64,000 bases of DNA from Mucilaginibacter sabulilitoris (GTDB lineage Bacteria; Bacteroidota; Bacteroidia; Sphingobacteriales; Sphingobacteriaceae): positions 4,588,001-4,652,000 of the forward strand of contig NZ_CP139558.1 in NCBI RefSeq assembly GCF_034262375.1, read 5' to 3'. The notes under the pieces were generated by a model that saw only the letters and a program-made list of their open reading frames with translations, made no database searches and was not told the origin of the DNA. The translations under genes were made by a program, and so were the position numbers. Below, in pieces: positions 17,858 through 27,027 of this stretch. Positions within the stretch are counted from its first letter, which is position 1. Each line of letters opens with the position of its first letter.

Positions 17858-18967
17858 TTACTTCACTTTATTTATGGTCCACTCGGCCAGTTGGAAAAGG
17901 CCCCCGTCGCGTAGTTCTGTAATGTCTACGCGGTAGAATTTATAAGCTGTAGTATTAGGGCACCTGAAAACTTTTGTCTGGTATCGTTCTTCAAAGAAGA
18001 AATTACTCCTGCGGTCGAGTTCAGTCCATATCTTGCCATCATTTGAACCTTCGTAAGTCCACGCTTTGGGATCGCGTTCTGGAGCATCATTAGCAGATGT
18101 AAGTGTGTAAACCCCTGACACCTCGGGTTCATTCAACTCAAACTGCATCCATAAACGTCCCTGAAGATCGGCAAGGAACTTGGTATGGTCATCACCGTCA
18201 ATTACCTTTTTAGAGCCTTCGCCATTATCTGGGCCACCATTGTTATCCCTTAAAACTGTAAGCTTGCCCCCTATCAAGGCCATCAGATTTGGTGGTGGCG
18301 GAACAAATGTTAACCGCGATACAAATTCATCAAAGCCGAAAATATGATCGGGGCTCACGACATGCACAATGCCATTGCGGGTGCTGATATTATTAGATCC
18401 GGTTGTTGTGGTTGCCCAATTTCTGATAAACTTGCTTCGTTTGGTATTACTGTATTCAATAACGTCGGGGCCGCCGCCTGTGAGTCCCGATGCTGATATT
18501 TTAGAAACCCGGCCATGCATCGGATATCCAAAACGTACACCATAAAGATCAAGCCCATCCTGCAAAAGCAGAGAATCTGTTGTACGTTTGCCCCTGATAA
18601 TATAGTACGAAACCATGGTATCCAGCTGCACACCATCAATATTGGCCAAAAACAACGGATCTTTATCACCTTGCCGTCTTAGCGTATTCAGGTTGTTAAG
18701 TGCCAGCTGAAAACTTGAATTTGTAACCGCAAAGAGCGTAACATTACTATCCGCAAGCGTTTGCTTTAAGCCCGTCCTATCTATAACGGCCAGCAGTGAA
18801 TCGTATACCCCGGGCTTACTTTTCAAATATTCATAGGTATTACCTGAGAATTTTGTACTAATGTCAATGGCATTATGATAACCGCCATCTTTTTTGCAGG
18901 CGCTTTGTAACAGTATTACCAGCAGCAATGGCTTTAAAGCGCTCATATATTTTATTAGTTTTTTCAT
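17858..18967 (-). CDS. Fasciclin plus F5/8 type C-like domain lipoprotein
   Basis: The start is taken at ATG 18967, giving MKKLIKYMSALKPLLLVILLQSAC as lipoprotein signal; an upstream ATG at 18988 would overlap the SusD gene by 10 bp. Residues about 35-215 form a FAS1 domain (YEYLKSKPGVYDSLLAVIDR, NVTLFAVTNSSFQLALNNL, STRNGIVHVVSPDHIFGFDE). Residues about 230-365 form an F5/8C-like domain (IGGKLTVLRDNNGGPDNGEG, TSANDAPERDPKAWTYEGSN, FQLAEWTINKVK) homologous to the C-terminus of the operon's last gene. Adhesion or glycan binding at the cell surface is inferred. Confidence 0.82.
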   Translation of the reverse strand: MKKLIKYMSALKPLLLVILLQSACKKDGGYHNAIDISTKFSGNTYEYLKSKPGVYDSLLAVIDRTGLKQTLADSNVTLFAVTNSSFQLALNNLNTLRRQGDKDPLFLANIDGVQLDTMVSYYIIRGKRTTDSLLLQDGLDLYGVRFGYPMHGRVSKISASGLTGGGPDVIEYSNTKRSKFIRNWATTTTGSNNISTRNGIVHVVSPDHIFGFDEFVSRLTFVPPPPNLMALIGGKLTVLRDNNGGPDNGEGSKKVIDGDDHTKFLADLQGRLWMQFELNEPEVSGVYTLTSANDAPERDPKAWTYEGSNDGKIWTELDRRSNFFFEERYQTKVFRCPNTTAYKFYRVDITELRDGGLFQLAEWTINKVK

Positions 18968-18978
18968 ATATGGTCTGT

Positions 18979-20478
18979 TTATTTCCAAAATGGGTTTTGT
19001 GTTAATAGGTTATTCTGAGAAATAAGCCTGCGCGATACCGGCCAGTATATACCCTGCGAATTGATGAGTTTCAGAAATGCAGGGTTGTTTTGCTTGATCT
19101 TGTTATAGCGAACCAGATCATACCATCTATGACCTTCGCCCAAAAGTTCGCGATGCCGTTCCTTAAATATTAAATCAATGATGTCCTGGCCGAAATCAAT
19201 TTCGGTTATCCCTCTTCTGGTCATTACCACCGTTAATTCGTTTTCGGCACCAGTCAAATCGCCTAAAACAGCCAACGCTTCGGCCCTGAGGAGCGTGATA
19301 TCTTCAATTCTTGTAAAAATTAATGCGCTGGTAAAGTATCGGAATGTTGGGTCGGATACCCCTCCCAGAATAACCTTTACTTTACTGAAAATTGGGTACT
19401 TACCGTTAATATTGGTAAAGTATCTTTCTGACCGAGGCTGGCCAAGGGTGTCTATACTAAAGCGTTCGTCCTTCGGCTGATCAAATATTTTCAGAATAGT
19501 ATCTTTCGGCATATAGACATCAGGAATTTTTTTATTCACCACAGGCTCGGCCAGGGTCAGTTCCTCCAGGTGCCCGGTTACCGATCCGTCGATATGCCCC
19601 CAATCGGAGTTAAAACCAAACACCTGGCTCGTGTTCTTATTAAAAAAGAAGCCGTTTGATTTGGTAAGATCTTCGGTGTTCTGGTAACTGATACCGCTTT
19701 TGCCATAGTTGTCCTCCACAAATTTGGTGTATGTGGCCACATCGGTATAATTACCCTGCCATGCTGCTACGTGTGCCAAAACCGCATAAGCCGTATTTTT
19801 TGTAGCCAGAGCCCCGCCCCACCTGGTGGCATCCTCATTGTAATAATTACCAGGCTGTTGAATGTCGTTATTACTATAAACAAAAGGCATATCAGCTGAG
19901 GCTTTAAGTATTTCCTCCTGGGCCCATACTAATATTTTACTGCCGTTCTCGCGCGGCTGGTTTTCAAACTTACCATCATGAGATGAAGTGATAAATGGTA
20001 CATCTCCCCATATCCTTACCATATAGAAATAAGCAAAAGCCCGTAAAAAGCGCACCTGGGCAACATCAACCTTCAGGTAGTTATCAGTATAGCGCTTATC
20101 GGCAGCTTTTACGTCGCCAATACGTTCGAGAAAAATATTTGCGGCATTAACTATTGCATAAAACCGTGTCCAGTCAGACAAGGCATCAATAGTGGGATAG
20201 GATGCATTTAATTGGTTACCCGCTATTGCCTTCAGGTCCTGCCGGTTAGGGCTGATAAACTCACCGGTCCTTACATCGCCATAAAGCCAGTGCCCGTTAT
20301 TATCAGATAAAGCTGCGCGGGTGAGCGCGTAAACCCCCAATAGGCCGGCGCGTGCATCTTCAAGCTTATTCCACATATTTTTTTCACCAACAACTCTTGA
20401 TGAATCAATATCCAGCGTTTTATTACAGCTCATCAATGCCGTTACAAACAGCAGCACAATACATGATATCTTTTTCAT
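18979..20478 (-). CDS. SusD/RagB-family lipoprotein (pair 2)
   Basis: The start is set at ATG 20478, which gives MKKISCIVLLFVTALMSC as lipoprotein signal; the upstream ATG at 20511 adds 11 residues. SusD features are AQVRFLRAFAYFYMVRIWGD (about 150-170), an insert-rich middle, EDITLLRAEALAVLGDLTGA near 405, and the C-terminal RHRELLGEGHRWYDLVRYNK. It directly follows the frameshifted SusC reading frame (34 bp gap). If that SusC is non-functional, this SusD would lack its transport partner. Ligand unknown. Confidence 0.92.
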   Translation of the reverse strand: MKKISCIVLLFVTALMSCNKTLDIDSSRVVGEKNMWNKLEDARAGLLGVYALTRAALSDNNGHWLYGDVRTGEFISPNRQDLKAIAGNQLNASYPTIDALSDWTRFYAIVNAANIFLERIGDVKAADKRYTDNYLKVDVAQVRFLRAFAYFYMVRIWGDVPFITSSHDGKFENQPRENGSKILVWAQEEILKASADMPFVYSNNDIQQPGNYYNEDATRWGGALATKNTAYAVLAHVAAWQGNYTDVATYTKFVEDNYGKSGISYQNTEDLTKSNGFFFNKNTSQVFGFNSDWGHIDGSVTGHLEELTLAEPVVNKKIPDVYMPKDTILKIFDQPKDERFSIDTLGQPRSERYFTNINGKYPIFSKVKVILGGVSDPTFRYFTSALIFTRIEDITLLRAEALAVLGDLTGAENELTVVMTRRGITEIDFGQDIIDLIFKERHRELLGEGHRWYDLVRYNKIKQNNPAFLKLINSQGIYWPVSRRLISQNNLLTQNPFWK

Positions 20479-20512
20479 TTTTACAACATGATTTTTGTGA
20501 TCGTTCTTCATA

Positions 20513-23500
20513 TCATAATTCCATTTTTACACCCAAGGTGTATGTTCTTGGTATCGGCAGGCCATAACCGGTATCATAACCATCATAGTTTACCAATTCA
20601 GGATCCTGTCCCGTATAAGGTGTTATGGTAAACACATTATTTGCGGTTACATACACGTAAAACCTGGTGAGTTTGATTTTCTTCAGGTGCATAGCCCTGG
20701 TAAGGTCGTACCCTATTGAAATTGTTCTTAATTTCAGGAATGAGGCATTTTCAAGAAAAAGATCCTGATCAACACGGTACGGAATGACGGTGCTCCATGG
20801 ATTATACAAAGGATACTTGCTGTAGTCGCCGCGTTTTTCCCAGAAGGTGATCTCTTTAACAGAATTAACATCGCTGTTACCTTCTCGATTAATAAAATCA
20901 AAGCGGTTTGCCATCTCCTGATGAATGAGGTCACGGCCCAGATTGAAATAGAGGTTTACGTTTAGGTTCCAGTTACCATACCTGAAAGTGTTATCATAAC
21001 CGCCTGATATGCGCGGCATTGAGTGCCCTTTCAGTGTTTTATCATTGTTATCAATCACATTGTCGCCGTTTATATCACGCCATCTGGGGTCGCCGGCATG
21101 TAAAGCGATACCATTATATTTAAGCGGCTGACCGTTTATAACAGGTATTTCACTTTCTGATTTGTAAATGCCGTCGTTTGTCAATAACCAGTACTGATCA
21201 ACCGGACTCCCCACCTTTAAAAGCTTATTATCTATCGTAATTTGGCTTAAGCCTCTTGGTAGTGCCTTCAGTTTATTGGCGTTATGGTTCAGATTTAAAG
21301 ACGATGCCCATCCAAATTTTGTATTCCGGATAATATTGGCCGATACAGACACATCGATACCGCTGTTGTTGAGAGCCATGCCACTTTCTATCGACTGCTT
21401 ATAGCCATACTCTGCAAAGGCAGGGATACCGATCAACAGATTCTTTTCCTGTTTCAGATACCAATCAACCGAGAGGTGTAAACGATTATTAAGCAAACTT
21501 GCATCGGTACCCAGGTTAAGCTGATTTGAATACGACCAGGGAATTCCATAACCTACCCATCCGGTGGAGTAAGGCCTTGCTAGCACGCCAATCGCGTTAT
21601 ATCCCGGTACAGTTAAATTGCCAGTATAACCTACCGATGCCGTATATTGCGGCCCCTGTGAATAGTTATCAAACGTGTTAAGGCGGCCTAACCGACCCAC
21701 GCTTGCACGCAAGACAAGATCACTGATGATAGCAGTACTGTTAAGCAGTTCTTTCTTAACATTCCAGGCCGCAGATAATACCGGGGAGTAAAACCACCGG
21801 TTGGTAGGTTGCGCGTTTGATGAGCCATCTGCACGTACCGTTGCCGATAAAAAATATTTTTCTTTAAATGAATAATCGGTTTTAGCGTAAAAAGAAACCA
21901 GATTGTCCTTGGTCTTATCCAGAAAACGATAGGTTAATTCGCGGAAAGGCCGTGGTATTCAGATAATCAGGGTTATCAGAACCATCCGGGTTCTTGGGAT
22001 TTGAGACTAAAAGGTTAATTTTGATATAGTCATTTACTCCTTTGTATGCATAAGCATTACTATACTTATAAATGTCCCATTGGGTTGATTGCCCGAGTTC
22101 AAAATGAAAATCATGTACTTTATTTACCGTCAGATCATAGGTTGCCCGGTTATCGGCCATAATACGCTGGCTAAAGCCAAAGTAGTTGGAGGCATAGCTG
22201 TTGCCCTGTAAAAGTGTACGCGCATAAAATACATCGCGATACCCTTCATTATAATCCACATTAAAGCTTGTTACAAACTTAAATTTCCCAAGGTCGATAC
22301 CTATTTTAGCATAACCATCGACGATATTGTTCTTATTGTTATCAAAACTTTTTTTGTATTGTTCCAGGTAATCGGCATAAAAATCTTTATTTGGCGGCAG
22401 CGGCGCACTTAGATCGGGGAAGTAATTGATCTGTGCAAACCGGTCGCGCAGGTATTTATTGCGTTGCCGCTCAACCCGGTTAGCATTTACCATGGCCGAA
22501 AAAAGCAGCCATTTTATGGGCTTCATATTGATGTTGAACATGGCACTATATCGGTTTAGCCCTGTGCCATCAGCTACACCATCACTTTTCAGATCACCCA
22601 ATGAGAAACGGAAATTGGCCCGGTCGGTTCCTCCGGAGATACCGAAGTTAATGCCGTAAACCACCGCGTTGCGATAATAGAGATCGCTCCAATCAGATTT
22701 TCCGCTATAAACGTTATTTAACGAATCGCTCAGATAAATGGGATAATTCTCATCGTCAGAATATCTGCCATTGGTTGTATAAAGGTCGTAAAAGCGCTGC
22801 CTGAAAGCGTTTTCATATTTACCGTTTATAGTAATTACATGCGGGCGCTGTGCCAAACCTATATAGGAATCAAAAGTGATACTTTTGGCGGCTACAGGGG
22901 TTTTGGATGTCAAAACAATAACACCGTTAATTGCCCGCGGGCCATAAATTGCCGTAGCCGACAAATCTTTTAACACCGCAATCGAAGCGATATTATTCAT
23001 ATCGATATCAGCAAACGGATTGGTAGCCGTCCCCATCCGGTTATAGTTATAAAGCTGTACATCGTATGCAAAAGGGTGCTCTGTTACGAGCGGGATACCA
23101 TCCAGTACAACTAATGGCTGCGATTGGTAAACATCCTTGGGAGAAAGCAACGGCATAGGTACTCCCCTTATAAACATATTTTGCATAGTACCCGGTTCAC
23201 CGGAAGGCTCCTGTACATATAACCCGGCAAATTGTCCTTTTAATAGCTGCTGCAGGGAAACACCAGGAAACGTTGAAAGATCATAAGGTTTTTTGATAAC
23301 ACTGTCGGCCAGTTTATTATAAACAGTATGTCTTTTAATAATATTTATACTGTCTTCTAATAATGAGTCTTTAACTACAGTATCCCGGCGGATGTGAGCA
23401 TTACTATTAAGTTTTATATTGCTTTTTTTACCCTCATTCCCCTTGGCTAAGCCAGTAGGTGCACATGTGGTAATTGCAGCAAAAACCACAAGGCACAGCC

Positions 23501-23513
23501 ATAAGTATCGCAT
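20513..23513 (-). pseudogene. SusC/RagA-family TonB-dependent transporter (pair 2), broken by a frameshift
   Basis: Two frames together make one SusC of about 1000 residues. The first runs from 23513 to a stop at 21915; the second carries on to 20513. Translation of the region between them shows the downstream frame continues unbroken from the break: ELTYRFLDKTKDNLVSFYAK, then YFLSATVRADGSSN. The break lies at about 21948-21952, where one extra base (likely in the CGGCC run) turns an expected NTTPFRELT into NTTAFPRIN followed by a stop. The N-terminus lacks both STN and carboxypeptidase-regulatory domains; a short linker leads to a plug with MFIRGVPMPL and TAIYGPRAINGVIVLTS. The C-terminus ends RTYTLGVKMEL. 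It may be a true mutation, programmed slippage or a sequencing error. Confidence 0.88.
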
Positions 23514-23674
23514 AATTAATGGATCTTTAGATTGATGAAATAAAAATTTGTGATTTAAAGGGCCATATCCTTTAGTGCCCGCAAGTGGTTTATGCGAACG
23601 TAGGATGCCTTTAGATTAAGTAGCATGTAATTCTTTTCCCATAGTGGTGATTTTGAGAAAAAAGAACACGAAAT

Positions 23675-23705
23675 CAAAAATAATCTGCAGGAATATTCTT
23701 GACAA
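23675..23705 (-). promoter_or_regulatory. Candidate Bacteroidota promoter for the SusC operon (proximal)
   Basis: On the minus strand TTG (23705-23703) is followed after 20 nt by TATTTTTG (23682-23675), fitting the TTG-N17-23-TAnnTTTG consensus. It would give a leader of about 155 nt before the SusC start. Confidence 0.35.
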
Positions 23706-23984
23706 CAGTGCATAGTTGTGCACTCACAGGCCTATCATCAGGATGACGGAACCATAGTGTTCTCTTCCCTATCAGTGATTAGGTTAATTAATAAATGCTT
23801 TTAGCATCTAAAAACTCAAAGGAGTTTTCATGGATGACTCCCTATCAGGTTATTAATTCCGGGAAAGTTTGGTACAGGTAAATCAGGTTCTTCATGTCAG
23901 TGATATTGGTTAATTTAATAAGTACATAAATCTCAAAAGGAAGTCTTTCAGGCAGACTAAACTATTGACAGTAACATATTTTTT

Positions 23985-24028
23985 ACAATTGGTTTTAACA
24001 AATATAATTAACAAAAACGTTTTACCAA
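23985..24028 (-). promoter_or_regulatory. Candidate Bacteroidota promoter with operator-like site (distal)
   Basis: On the minus strand TTG (24028-24026), 19 nt, then TATATTTG (24006-23999), a full match to the TAnnTTTG box. Immediately after it, where transcription would start, lies the plus-strand sequence ACAATTGGTTTT (23985-23996), which matches 10 of 12 positions of the putative GntR operator. The leader would be about 480 nt. Confidence 0.35.
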
Positions 24029-24929
24029 GTGATATTAAAAAAATAATACATTTTTATTATTTCAATTAAAAACAATCGATCCATATTGAAAAAATGACAA
24101 AAAAAAGACTATTTACTTGACTCATTTTAAAAATATTTTAATGTCGACGACAGTATAACGCCTTAACAATGGGTTAAAATGAGGTTTATCAATGGTTAAA
24201 ACAGTCATAAAATGTAGTCTATACAGTTTAAATTAAAATATTCCGATTCATACACATAATTCTCATAATCTGCACTGAACATTTCGATAAAGGAATATAC
24301 TCAGACCAGGCGAACAAAAAAACATATTTCTTTAAAATTAATACTGCGCAGATGGTTTCATATCTGTGGGAGTAATTTATAAGTAGTTAAAAACCGGCTT
24401 ATCAAAAGCCTGACTTTACCTAATTACTAAAGTGACAAGTTTAAAGTGAATATCATAATATTGATAAATACCTAATTTTATTAATTAATAAAGGTTTTAG
24501 AAAAATAGCTATTGCTCTATACTAAATTTCAAAATCCTTAACAGGTTAGATTATAGAATCTTAGGTGATTGTTAAAATGCATAGACAAACAGCTATATCA
24601 TTCCATTCTTCCAAAACAGAAATTAAATAACTATAAATGAATAATTTACATATATTTTCTTCAAGCCTAACATGATTTGCTTTTTTTGAGTACTATCAGG
24701 GCGAGACTGTTGTCGTAATATATTTTACAGCATCTTTTTTGGGGTAAATTCAAGTATTCTCCTAGATTTCGGTATGACGATTTTTGTACGTTTAATCATA
24801 ATTAGTTTGGCACTCATCATTTCATGTGTATGCTATTTTAGGCTGTTCTATTTAGCTGGATAGTCCTGACGAAATTTCTCTTTGTGACGGTGCCGGTGCT
24901 GAGATTGACTAAATCCTCTTATCAAGACA

Positions 24930-25076
24930 AAAAAAGCCGCTTTTTAGTGTAAAAGCAGCTTTTTAGAAGTGCGCCCACCTGGGCTGCTATGATATCTTTG
25001 TAAGTAGCTAATTATCAATCGCTTCTGAAGTTAACCACCACGCCGATTGGGCGTTTTACTCGTTTACCTCTTTCGC
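24930..25076 (-). ncRNA. Candidate small RNA with its own promoter and strong terminator
   Basis: A promoter-like TTG-N18-TATATTTG (25110-25082, minus strand) is followed by about 145 nt with no good start codon and then a strong terminator. Inside, two small stems can be drawn: ACGCC-CAATC-GGCGT and GCCC-AGGT-GGGC. The end is a 14-bp hairpin with arms AAAAAGCTGCTTTT and AAAAGCGGCTTTTT (one G-U pair) and loop ACACT, followed by a T run. I do not recognise an RNA family. It lies just downstream of the restriction gene on the same strand, with about 100 bp between. Confidence 0.4.
24931..24964. terminator. Bidirectional intrinsic terminator hairpin
   Basis: Arms of about 14 bp (AAAAAGCCGCTTTTT and AAAAGCAGCTTTTT on the plus strand) around a 5-nt loop, with T-rich sequence on both sides. 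It can end transcription from either direction. Confidence 0.65.
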
Positions 25077-25081
25077 TTACC

Positions 25082-25110
25082 CAAATATACGAAAAATTGC
25101 TGGTTGTCAA
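25082..25110 (-). promoter_or_regulatory. Candidate promoter of the putative small RNA
   Basis: TTG (25110-25108), 18 nt spacer, TATATTTG (25089-25082) on the minus strand, a full match to the Bacteroidota -33/-7 pattern. No protein start lies within reach downstream. Confidence 0.4.
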
Positions 25111-25214
25111 TAACAAAAAAATACTGGATTCCAGGTTCGTGCCCAACCCAGGCTACTATTCTATATTAAGAAGATAACGTGTTGATTATAAGCGAATAAT
25201 TGATTGATTGAAAA

Positions 25215-26093
25215 TTACTCGTTGATAAAAATGTGCGCGCGATGGTAGCGAATATTCTCCCCATCTAGGGCGTGATCTGCCTTGAAAGTCACCTTTTCGT
25301 ATTCCCCACCCAAAACTTCAAATTCATCGGTTAAAGTGAGAATTCCTTTATCCAACATGACATGGTGATTAGGGCATAAACACAAGAGATTGTCAGCTTT
25401 ATCAAAGCCGTTGTGTGGCTTGCCTAGAGGTTTAATATGGGCAGCTTCGGCGTAGCCAATTCCTTTGATGGTAATGCGAAGACCGCAGATCTGGCAGGTA
25501 TAATCGTAAAGTGCTTTCAGTTCCCGTGAAAGTTTGGTATCCCTTACGATACGGAGAACGGTACTAGTCTGCCTTTTACTATCTTCATTACCGGCAGGTA
25601 GTGATTGAATCGGTTCAGGCGGCATGGTGGAACCAGGTTGGATTTTTTGCAGGCGGTAACGGCAGATTAAAAAACCGTCTTTCCCACGATCTTCGAAATG
25701 CTCGGTCACTTGATAGAGACCACCATATACAAAGCCTGACTTTGGGCTAAAAGCAGAATGGTGCTTATAGCCACGTGTTACCCTAACCGGTAAGGCATGT
25801 AGTTCACTGACCAATAAAGCTTTGTTACCAGGACTTTCCCAACTCTGATCTTTGATTTGTCTTCCGGTATTGGGATCATTACCACCATGACCGGTATAAA
25901 TGATCTCGTCTCCTAAGTCAAAGTCATCCACATAACCGCCATTTAAAACAATAGAAGATGCGCCCTGGCGCGGATTTCCATCGATACCACCCATGAGCAC
26001 TTTATGAATGCCAGCCTCGGTTAGAGCTTTTCGATTCGGAAAAATATCGCCCTCTTCCAGATCGGGTAAGGCACCAAAAATATACGTGGTCAT
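25215..26093 (-). CDS. SRA (YDG)-HNH endonuclease, type IV modification-dependent restriction enzyme
   Basis: 292 aa, cytoplasmic. Residues 1-150 form an SRA/YDG domain, which flips and reads 5-methyl- or 5-hydroxymethylcytosine: FGALPDLEEGDIFPNRKALTEAGIH, then YVDDFDLGDEIIYTGHGGND and the late FVYGGLYQV. After a linker (150-180) comes an HNH nuclease domain (185-290) with CQIC (Cys200/203), AHIKP (His219), ADNLLCLCPNHH (Asn235, His243/244). The whole matches SRA-HNH type IV restriction enzymes, which cut modified invading DNA. Its ATG overlaps the Nudix gene's stop by 4 bp (26090-26093), so the two are translationally coupled. No methyltransferase is nearby, as expected for type IV. Confidence 0.9.
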   Translation of the reverse strand: MTTYIFGALPDLEEGDIFPNRKALTEAGIHKVLMGGIDGNPRQGASSIVLNGGYVDDFDLGDEIIYTGHGGNDPNTGRQIKDQSWESPGNKALLVSELHALPVRVTRGYKHHSAFSPKSGFVYGGLYQVTEHFEDRGKDGFLICRYRLQKIQPGSTMPPEPIQSLPAGNEDSKRQTSTVLRIVRDTKLSRELKALYDYTCQICGLRITIKGIGYAEAAHIKPLGKPHNGFDKADNLLCLCPNHHVMLDKGILTLTDEFEVLGGEYEKVTFKADHALDGENIRYHRAHIFINE

Positions 26094-26488
26094 TGAATTG
26101 AAATTAGATAAGGTAAAAAAGGTCGGTCTGCTGGGGCAAAATTAAATTGATCAAATTCACTGAGACTGATCCATTCGACTAGATCATGATCATGCAATTG
26201 GATATCTCCGTTCAAATAAGAACAATGATAAGCTTTCAAAACAATGGAAATTTGATCGTAGTGATGAATACTTTCCATCAGGAAATGATTCACTTTAACT
26301 TCAATGGCTAATTCTTCTTTGAGCTCTCTTAATAAACAAGCTTCCGGTGTTTCTCCCACCTCTATTTTTCCACCCGGGAACTCCCAAAATCCGGCTTGAG
26401 ATTTATGTGCCGCGCGCCGAGCGATCAATAATTGCCCTTCTTTAAAAATTACTGCGGCGGCTACAGGGATTATATTTGGCTTAGACAT
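26090..26488 (-). CDS. Nudix hydrolase, NudG/MutT-like (nucleoside triphosphate pyrophosphohydrolase)
   Basis: 132 aa. The Nudix box runs from Gly40: GGKIEVGETPEACLLRELKE then EELAIEV, with all charged residues (Glu46, Arg54, Glu55, Glu58, Glu59) present; the usual Gly after EE-x is Ala61. The FWEFPGGK entry and the C-terminal FNFAPADRPFLPYL resemble E. coli NudG (APAD-x-PLL), which acts on 5-methyl-dCTP and other damaged pyrimidine nucleotides, as well as MutT. It is the first gene of a two-gene unit with the SRA-HNH restriction enzyme (4-bp overlap). Substrate is not proven by sequence; 8-oxo-dGTP is the main alternative. Confidence 0.88.
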   Translation of the reverse strand: MSKPNIIPVAAAVIFKEGQLLIARRAAHKSQAGFWEFPGGKIEVGETPEACLLRELKEELAIEVKVNHFLMESIHHYDQISIVLKAYHCSYLNGDIQLHDHDLVEWISLSEFDQFNFAPADRPFLPYLISIQ

Positions 26489-26706
26489 CTATTTAATTCG
26501 AAGATATGATTTGTCCATTAAAAATATGGATCTTTTGTAAGTGCAGTTTTAAATTCAATGTTTAAGCAAATAATACTTATTTTCAAATAGATTCGAATTA
26601 GTGATCGCGTATTTTCTTAATCTTGCATATTAAATAAACCCTAAACACATGAATAAGGTCTTGTTGGTGTTAACCAGTCATTTGAATTTTTTAAAGGAGA
26701 ATCATT

Positions 26707-27027
26707 GTGGGCTATAATTTCTACGGTTTCAACCCTTTGGATTTTGAAGAATTGGTACAGGCTTTATTTCAAAGATTACTGGGCAACAGCTCGTTGGTAT
26801 ACGGCATTGGTGCAGATGGTGGAAGAGAGCTGAGTTTCCTAGGACGCGCATCATTTGCTTCACCACAAGAGTTTCATGAAGGGCTTTGGATTGTGCAGGC
26901 TAAATTTCGCTCGCGAGGTGGAGTGATCCAGCTTGATCATTTCCTGCCGCGCAGACAGTTCGTGCAGCCGGTAACTAAAAAATCCCTCCAGGCCCAGCAA
27001 AACCGAGAGGCCCAGGATCAAAATTAA
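26707..27027 (+). pseudogene. N-terminal fragment of a restriction-endonuclease-like protein, truncated
   Basis: Starts with GTG at 26707 behind a good purine-rich site (AAAGGAG). The first 70 residues (YNFYGFNPLDFEELVQALFQ, VYGIGADGGRELSF, GLWIVQAKFRSRG) look like the N-terminal PD-(D/E)xK-like nuclease domain found in front of STAND-type NTPases: FEELV helix, GADGG and the Q-x-K core. After RSRGG the frame continues into unrelated sequence and stops. On the opposite strand a membrane-protein N-terminus (27054 down to about 26930, MRIVFIPKLILILGLSVLLG) occupies that same tail, so two gene ends were joined here. The full nuclease/NTPase is missing. Confidence 0.5.

Larger units (their letters stand above)
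23514..24929. other. Long AT-rich intergenic region upstream of the surface-protein operon
   Basis: About 1.4 kb with no convincing coding region. It holds two promoter-like sequences aimed at the SusC operon (23675-23705 and 23999-24028) and an operator-like site near 23990. A 29-codon hydrophobic plus-strand frame at 24774-24863 (starting MTIFVRLIIISLALII) and a short frame ending at a TAA near 24912 look like gene relics or chance. The remainder shows only AT-rich sequence with short inverted repeats. Confidence 0.5.

Noticed and set aside
24774..24863. 29-codon hydrophobic plus-strand frame, and a short coding-like tail ending near 24912
   Set aside because: Too short, no ribosome site and no match known to me; kept only as a note in the intergenic entry.
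24968..25165. Imperfect repeat resembling the 3' end of a tRNA at both places, as if an attachment site
   Set aside because: Only about three quarters of positions match, no complete tRNA can be folded and no integrase is nearby. The stems fit better as part of the candidate small RNA and its upstream region.
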